NCBI GenBank assembly: GCA_041441465.1
Contig: JASDSY010000005.1
Span: 1-64,000 of the forward strand
DNA: 64,000 bases
Reading direction: 5' to 3'
Source: JASDSY01 sp041441465
Lineage (GTDB): Bacteria; Muiribacteriota; UBA9980
In this document: positions 58,998 to 64,000 of the stretch, in pieces
Layout: each line of letters begins with the position of its first letter
Numbering within the stretch: the stretch's first letter is position 1
The notes under the pieces: generated by a model
Told to the model about the DNA's origin: nothing
Seen by the model: the letters and a program-made list of their open reading frames with translations, nothing else
Databases searched by the model: none
Made by a program: the position numbers and the translations under genes

Positions 58998-60674
58998 ATG
59001 GTGACTTTAAAAAAAAGCTTGACTATTTTTTGCGCATTGATCGCAGTGTGTATTTTTAGCGGCTGCGGAAACGATAAAAGCGGCATTGCCGATTCAAAGT
59101 ATTATCAGAATTCTCCGTTAAATAACTACGCTCCGTCTGGAAGCAGCATAAAAAGTTATTTCGTGGAAAATAAATTGAAAAATGCGGTTGAATCGAAGGA
59201 TATTAATAATTTTATAAGCCTTTACGGCGATTCTTCGCTGCGTGAAAAATTTTACACCGTTAATTTTATTGAAATTTTAAATAATGTAAATAATATCAAA
59301 TTTGAAGTGCTGGGCAGCGAGGTTGCCAAGCAGCCCGGTGAAAACGAAGACGGTTTGAATCAAAACAGCCGGGCTCTTATTTACTATAAGATCAGCGGAT
59401 ATAACGGCAGCGATTACGAAGAATTTTTTAAACGCGGCGTGCTGGATGTCGCGCTTAAGACTTACTACATCGAGAATGAATCAAGAAACGATATAAAGAT
59501 AACGGGAGATTACGCCCAGCAATATTATCATTTAAAGGGAAAAATAACGGATACTGAAGGCCAAAATATTTCTAATGCTCAGGTTTCAATAAAAACTTCG
59601 AAATATGAATATTCGGCGACCTCATATTCGAACGGAGTATTTTTTATTGATTTTATAAATGAACCGGCGGTGACCGTGAAAGTCGAGAAATCGGGGTATG
59701 CTTCATTTGAAAGCGAAAAGATCAACCTGGCTGCCGGCGGTATATTAGAAATCGGGAATATACGCCTTAAGCGCGATGAAAAGTACATGGCGACCAAATA
59801 TTTGAATATCGATAAATCGGAAACATCCGAAACCGGCTTTTTTTATGAAAACAAAATTTTAAACCTGAATGAATTATTGTTCGCTACCGCTTATGACCGC
59901 AGGGTTGTTATAGATTTTGAAAAAATTATCAAGGAATATGTCGATAGCGGTTCGGATTTTATAGCGGTATTATACAAGAAGGAAAAAGATGCCGAAGTTT
60001 ATGAAAAAATAGGCGAGGCTTTTAAAATAAACAGCTTTGAAGATAAAGACGTGGTTAACGGGAAATGTTATTTTTATAAAGTCGAAATAAAATTACCTAA
60101 AAATAATCAGCAAAACTTAAAGGGAATTGAAAAAATTGTCGCTGGGCCGGTTATGGCAATTCCGTCTTCGTTTTCGCTGAGGATGGAATTCGAAAAAATG
60201 CTTGCGGCCGGGCTGAAGTTCAAAGGCGAAAAACCCACAGCGGTAAGTAATTTGAAGTACAGTAACAGCGCGTATTTGACTTTCGATCCCGAGTTGACCG
60301 AAGGCATATCGTTCTTGACTCCGGTTAAGGTCAAGTCAGGCAATTATAAAGTTTTTTTGTGCGCCAAAAAGCTCGATAAAAACGTTTCTCTAAATATCAA
60401 GATAAAACAGTTCGGCGACGTGGACGGCTCCTATTTCATGAATAAAACAATTGATTTAAAAAGCATTTCAGGCCATGATGAACGCGAGTTGATAGAACTC
60501 GGAGACATATTGATCGAGCCGAAGGACTGGCGCAACGAAGTAATTACCGAGGATTTTGACGATATACTGATATACGTCGAAAAAGTAAGCGCAACGGAAA
60601 ATACAGAAAAAGATTCCGATGAAACGGGACGTAAGATATGTCTCGATATGATGGAATTTATTAAAAAAGATTGA
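58998..60674 (+). CDS. Lipoprotein with carboxypeptidase-regulatory-like domain
   Basis: 558 residues. The signal ends in FSGC followed by GNDKSG, a clean lipobox. An NTF2-like or unknown region (about 50-160) precedes one CarboxypepD_reg domain (about 175-255; LKGKITDTEGQNISNAQVSI...YSNGVFFIDF...VKVEKSGYASFES), the same fold that is repeated in the giant lipoprotein. The final 300 residues are beta-rich and of unknown fold. It is followed at 30 bases by queD, but its role is at the envelope, so the shared transcript may be coincidental. Confidence 0.75.
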   Translation: MVTLKKSLTIFCALIAVCIFSGCGNDKSGIADSKYYQNSPLNNYAPSGSSIKSYFVENKLKNAVESKDINNFISLYGDSSLREKFYTVNFIEILNNVNNIKFEVLGSEVAKQPGENEDGLNQNSRALIYYKISGYNGSDYEEFFKRGVLDVALKTYYIENESRNDIKITGDYAQQYYHLKGKITDTEGQNISNAQVSIKTSKYEYSATSYSNGVFFIDFINEPAVTVKVEKSGYASFESEKINLAAGGILEIGNIRLKRDEKYMATKYLNIDKSETSETGFFYENKILNLNELLFATAYDRRVVIDFEKIIKEYVDSGSDFIAVLYKKEKDAEVYEKIGEAFKINSFEDKDVVNGKCYFYKVEIKLPKNNQQNLKGIEKIVAGPVMAIPSSFSLRMEFEKMLAAGLKFKGEKPTAVSNLKYSNSAYLTFDPELTEGISFLTPVKVKSGNYKVFLCAKKLDKNVSLNIKIKQFGDVDGSYFMNKTIDLKSISGHDERELIELGDILIEPKDWRNEVITEDFDDILIYVEKVSATENTEKDSDETGRKICLDMMEFIKKD

Positions 60675-60703
60675 TTTTAATTTAATTTTTGAAAAGGTGA
60701 CAA

Positions 60704-61084
60704 ATGTTTGAGATATCCGCGAAATTTTCGATTTCATCGGCGCATTTTTTGAGAAATTACGAAGGCAAATGCAAAAATTTGCACGGCCATAACTGGAAAA
60801 TAACGGTTTATGCCGCGGGCGGCACTCTTTCTGAAAAAACAGGTATGCTGTTGGATTTCGGCGAATTAAAAAGGCTGATGAAGATAATAGAAAACGAGCT
60901 CGACCACAAATCTCTGAATGAATGTTCATATTTTACGGACGCTAATCCTACCGCTGAAAATATAGCGAAATATGTGTATCAGCGAATGAGTTTTCTCATC
61001 GAGGAACACGGCCATAAGAACGTGAAAATTTCTAAAGTATCAGTATTTGAAACGGAGAATTGCGAAGCTTTGTATTACGAATAA
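60704..61084 (+). CDS. queD: 6-carboxy-tetrahydropterin synthase QueD
   Basis: 126 residues. Zinc ligands are His in SAHFL and the HGH motif (NLHGHNWK); the catalytic Cys is in EGKCKNLHGH, and LLDFGELKRLMK, LDHKSLNE, PTAENIAKYVY and the catalytic Glu in VFETENCEALYY complete the family pattern. It turns dihydroneopterin triphosphate into 6-carboxy-tetrahydropterin in queuosine synthesis (tRNA modification). The other que genes are not nearby. GAAAAGGTG precedes the ATG by 5 bases. Confidence 0.9.
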   Translation: MFEISAKFSISSAHFLRNYEGKCKNLHGHNWKITVYAAGGTLSEKTGMLLDFGELKRLMKIIENELDHKSLNECSYFTDANPTAENIAKYVYQRMSFLIEEHGHKNVKISKVSVFETENCEALYYE

Positions 61085-61100
61085 AGTGCGGGTATGAAAG

Positions 61101-62885
61101 ATGAGTAATATTTGCAATATTGAAATAGCTGAACATATCCAGAAACTTGCGCTGATGAGCGAATATTGCGGAGAAAACCCGTTTAAGGTTCAGGCGTATA
61201 AGAAGGCGGCCGGGACCCTGGAAACTGTTGAATTTGAAATCGACGCAGAATTTTTAGCGGACGAAACGAAAACGATAGGCGGAATCGGCAAGGGCATAAG
61301 GCTTATAATCGAGCAGTTTGTTACGACGGGGACCTCGGACGCGTACGGTGAGCTGATTAAAAAAGTGCCGGAAGATTTCTTTTTGATGCTGTCGCTGCCG
61401 GGAATCGGTATAAAGAAGCTTAAAAGTATATGTGAAGCTCTTGAAGTGAATAAGCTCGACGATCTTTTGGGCGCGGCGAAAAAAGCTATGATAAGGGAAT
61501 TGAAAGGCTTCAGCGAGAAGAGCGAAGCGGGTATTATCAGCGGGATAGAATATATCAATTCTTTTAAAAATTCAAAATTATACTGCCAGGTCGAGGGGCT
61601 TGGCGAAAACATAAAATCTATTCTTACTGAATTTAACGGTGTAATAGGCGTCGATTATTGCGGTGAATTTTCACGCGGTCTGCCTGTCATAAATACTTTC
61701 GAGTTTATTTTAAACCTTTCTGAGTTTAACGATTATAAAGAAATATCGGATTGTTTGAGACGCGAAATTTCAATGGTTTTAATTAAAAGCGATGAATTGA
61801 AGCTTGATTTTAAAGATACAATTCTCAAGGCGCGCGCGCTTACTTTTAAAGTTAACTCCTCCGATTTTTTAGTGAATATTCTGGCGCTTACTGCAGGCTG
61901 CGATACTTTTGCGGAATTAAAAACGCTTATGTCTTATTCTCCGAAGTATATGTCGCACATTTTAGACAGCGAATTCAGTTTTAAAGCCGCTTTCGATGAC
62001 CCCGTGAGAGCTTTTAGCGAAAGAATTTCAGGAGCTGTGCGTATTTTAACCGCGGCCGAAGGCGTTTACGAAAAATATTCTATATCGCCGCGGCATTCCG
62101 AATTGGCGTGGAAAAATTTTGACCGGGCCGAACTTCTGTCGCGCGGTTTGTTCAATGCCGATGATATTAAAGGTGTTTTTCATATTCACTCGCAGTATTC
62201 CGACGGTCTCGATACGCTGGGACAGATTTGCGAGAAGGCTTTAATGAACGGGTATTCATATATAGGCATGGCCGATCACTCGAAAAGCTCTTTTTACGCC
62301 AATGGTTTGAGCGAGGAAAGGCTTATGCGTCAGCTCGATGAAATAGACGCGCTGAACGAAAAATATTCGCCGTTTAGAATATTTAAGGGTGTCGAGTGCG
62401 ACATACTTTCCGACGGGACGCTCGATTACGATGATTCGGTGTTGACTAAACTCGATTATGTGATAGCGTCGGTGCATCAGAATTTCAAAATGCCGGGAGA
62501 CAAGATGACTGAAAGGGTTTGCCGTGCGCTTTCAAATCCTTATGTGACGATGCTTGGGCATCCGACCGGCAGGCTTTTGAATCAAAGGCGGGGCTACGAG
62601 ATTGATATGCATGAAGTCATGAACGCCGCGGCAAAATACCGTAAGCTCATAGAATTAAATTGCAATCCGTACAGAATGGATGTCGATTACAAATATCTTC
62701 ATGAAATGGAGCGGCTTGGGATAATGACTTCCATTAATCCCGATGCGCATACCGCGTCCGATGTAGGCGCTGTAAAATTCGGCATAAACGCTCTTAACCT
62801 CGGTGCCGCCCGGCGTGAAATGATTTTAAATACGATGACGGCGGATAGAATCAGCGGGATTTTCCAAAAAATCAGAAGCCGGTAG
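61101..62885 (+). CDS. PolX-family protein: degenerate polymerase domain with intact-looking PHP domain
   Basis: 594 residues, usual PolX length. The N-terminal helix-hairpin-helix region is well kept (GENPFKVQAYKKAAGTLE, GGIGKGI, LSLPGIGIKKL). In the polymerase palm the expected G-S...D-x-D motif reads GEFSRGLPVINTFEFIL, so both catalytic Asp are gone; the later dRP/Pol motif (FTGS-type) is also unrecognisable. The C-terminal PHP domain is conserved: HIHSQYSDG, MADHSKSSFYANGLSEERL, VECDILSDG, ASVHQNF, LGHPTGRLL and NPDAHTASD. It probably acts as a 3'-5' exonuclease or phosphatase rather than as a polymerase. It lies 16 bases after queD. Confidence 0.85.
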   Translation: MSNICNIEIAEHIQKLALMSEYCGENPFKVQAYKKAAGTLETVEFEIDAEFLADETKTIGGIGKGIRLIIEQFVTTGTSDAYGELIKKVPEDFFLMLSLPGIGIKKLKSICEALEVNKLDDLLGAAKKAMIRELKGFSEKSEAGIISGIEYINSFKNSKLYCQVEGLGENIKSILTEFNGVIGVDYCGEFSRGLPVINTFEFILNLSEFNDYKEISDCLRREISMVLIKSDELKLDFKDTILKARALTFKVNSSDFLVNILALTAGCDTFAELKTLMSYSPKYMSHILDSEFSFKAAFDDPVRAFSERISGAVRILTAAEGVYEKYSISPRHSELAWKNFDRAELLSRGLFNADDIKGVFHIHSQYSDGLDTLGQICEKALMNGYSYIGMADHSKSSFYANGLSEERLMRQLDEIDALNEKYSPFRIFKGVECDILSDGTLDYDDSVLTKLDYVIASVHQNFKMPGDKMTERVCRALSNPYVTMLGHPTGRLLNQRRGYEIDMHEVMNAAAKYRKLIELNCNPYRMDVDYKYLHEMERLGIMTSINPDAHTASDVGAVKFGINALNLGAARREMILNTMTADRISGIFQKIRSR

Positions 62886-62944
62886 TTTTTTTATTTAAAT
62901 TTTTTCCGGGCAATAATTTTATTAAAAATAGCGATGGTAAGAAA

Positions 62945-63586
62945 ATGAACAAAAGTAAAGCTAACGAGATATTTAATATCATAAAAAATGAATATGGCGG
63001 AAAGCCGGTATGCTTTTTAAAAAGTGAAGATCCGTTCCAGCTTCTTACGGCAGTCATATTGTCGGCGCAATGCACCGATAAGATGGTTAATTCGGTGACG
63101 CCGGCTTTGTTCAAAAGGTTCCCCGACGCGCAGTCCATGTGCGGGTGCGACCTCGATGAATTGATGGGGCTTATAAGGCCTACGGGTTTTTATAAAAACA
63201 AGGCTCAGAATATAAAAAAATGCGCATGCGCGTTGATTGAAAAGCACGGCGGGAAAGTTCCGGAAACTATGGAAGAATTGGTTGAACTGCCGGGGGTCGG
63301 AAGAAAAACCGCGAATGTGATCCTGCAGAACGCATTCGGGATAACCTGCGGTATCGTTGTCGATACGCATGTTAAGAGGCTTTCGAACCGTATCGGTTTT
63401 TCAAAAAACGAAGATCCTGCCGATATCGAGGCTGATATAATGAAACTGCTGCCCCGGAAAGAATGGGAAGCGTATTCGTATTACCTGATATTGCACGGCC
63501 GAGCCGTTTGTGACGCTCGCAAACCGAAATGCGGCGACTGCTGCGTAAAATCTTATTGCGATTACTTTAAAGAAAAAGGTGTTTAA
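62945..63586 (+). CDS. nth: Endonuclease III
   Basis: 213 residues. HhH motif LPGVGRKTANVIL with the catalytic Lys (K near 120), the catalytic Asp in VVDTHVKRLSNR, and the [4Fe-4S] motif C-x6-C-x2-C-x5-C at the end (CDARKPKCGDCCVKSYC) are all present. QCTDKMVNSVTPALFKRFP is the usual N-terminal region. It is a bifunctional DNA glycosylase/AP lyase for oxidised pyrimidines. It follows the PolX-family gene by about 60 bases and is followed one base later by the NYN-domain gene, so base-excision-repair genes are grouped. Confidence 0.95.
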   Translation: MNKSKANEIFNIIKNEYGGKPVCFLKSEDPFQLLTAVILSAQCTDKMVNSVTPALFKRFPDAQSMCGCDLDELMGLIRPTGFYKNKAQNIKKCACALIEKHGGKVPETMEELVELPGVGRKTANVILQNAFGITCGIVVDTHVKRLSNRIGFSKNEDPADIEADIMKLLPRKEWEAYSYYLILHGRAVCDARKPKCGDCCVKSYCDYFKEKGV

Positions 63587-63587
63587 G

Positions 63588-64000
63588 ATGGTTCAAATAA
63601 AGAAATTAACTTACATTATCGACGCTTATAATGCCATAAACCTTATGAAATTTTTTAAAAAACACGTCGAATGGGATATGGCTGAAAAGCGTGAAAAATT
63701 TTTGAATTTAATTATTAATGTTTCGTATCAGACGGGAAACCGGTATATCATTGTTTTCGACGGCATCGCCCCTTCAGGAGCGAAACTCAGTTACGGCGAA
63801 GATATAAATGTGGTGTTTTCCGGAAGCAGTATCGCCGACAGCGTGATCGAGAGAATGTCGTTTAACGAGAATTCACGACTTATGCATGTGGTGAGCTCAG
63901 ACAATCAGGTGGTTTCGATATGCCGCAACCGCGGCGCGAAAATCTCTTCTATAAAAGAATTTGAGGCGAGCATAGACCGGTTGAACGAGCGTTCGGGAGT
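63588..64000 (+). CDS. NYN (PIN-like) domain ribonuclease, YacP/Rae1-like, 3' end beyond window
   Basis: 137 codons are visible. KKLTYIIDAYNAINLM is the first catalytic acidic motif, RYIIVFDGIAPSGAKL and then VVSSDNQVVSICRNRGA follow in the order of YacP/NYN proteins, which cut mRNA or tRNA in a ribosome-linked way in Bacillus. The ATG is one base after the nth stop, so translation is coupled. The gene continues past base 64000. Confidence 0.8.
   Translation, partial: MVQIKKLTYIIDAYNAINLMKFFKKHVEWDMAEKREKFLNLIINVSYQTGNRYIIVFDGIAPSGAKLSYGEDINVVFSGSSIADSVIERMSFNENSRLMHVVSSDNQVVSICRNRGAKISSIKEFEASIDRLNERSG

Overview
The window is AT-rich bacterial chromosome with densely packed genes. Lipoproteins, two signal-peptide outer-membrane beta-barrel candidates and flagellar rod proteins point to a flagellated diderm. 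Where promoters are visible they are ordinary sigma-70 type: TTGAMW, 17 bp, TATAAT. Isoprenoids come from the MEP pathway. Many proteins are divergent members of their families, which fits a poorly sampled or candidate phylum. I cannot assign a taxon from sequence alone.

Layout. 1-4.7 kb: an edge-truncated amidohydrolase, a beta-barrel protein, a 22-codon Lys/Ala peptide gene, and a small cluster ending in an SPFH/zinc-ribbon protein. 4.8-7 kb: a hairpin-rich repeat family next to a ketol-acid-reductoisomerase-like gene overlapping a methyltransferase gene. 7-14.3 kb: VIT/vWA and vWA proteins, a pseudo-receiver, a large membrane protein and two small lipoproteins. 14.5-17.1 kb: more repeats, then an operon in which IspG is split in two with its halves in reversed order. 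17.4-24 kb: two small peptide genes, a lipoprotein, a DUF362 ferredoxin, and a PAS/putrescine-aminotransferase pair. 24.1-32.1 kb: one gene for a lipoprotein of about 2650 residues, built of about 25 carboxypeptidase-regulatory-like domains; nine of them form a tandem 2.66-kb duplication. 32.2-39 kb: HEAT repeats, a HypA-like protein lacking its nickel His, shikimate kinase, an S1 protein, DUF501 and two flagellar rod genes. 39.2-39.7 kb: nested palindromes. 39.8-41.2 kb: an AgcS symporter.

41.5-47.7 kb: a sigma-70 promoter, tRNA-Val(GAC), a tubulin/FtsZ-like GTPase and three TPR proteins. 47.9-53.8 kb: a signalling block of HDOD protein, cytoplasmic histidine kinase, a GAF-GAF-PP2C-HATPase fusion, and a stand-alone receiver. 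54-64 kb: RsfS with a histone-H1-like tail, a beta-CASP nuclease, a glycosyltransferase, a transglutaminase-like protein, a lipoprotein, QueD, a PolX whose polymerase site is degenerate, endonuclease III and a truncated NYN-domain gene.

The observations I rate highest are the split, reordered IspG, the tRNA-tubulin-TPR operon, the structured repeats whose stems change in a compensatory way, and the nine-domain duplication in the giant lipoprotein.
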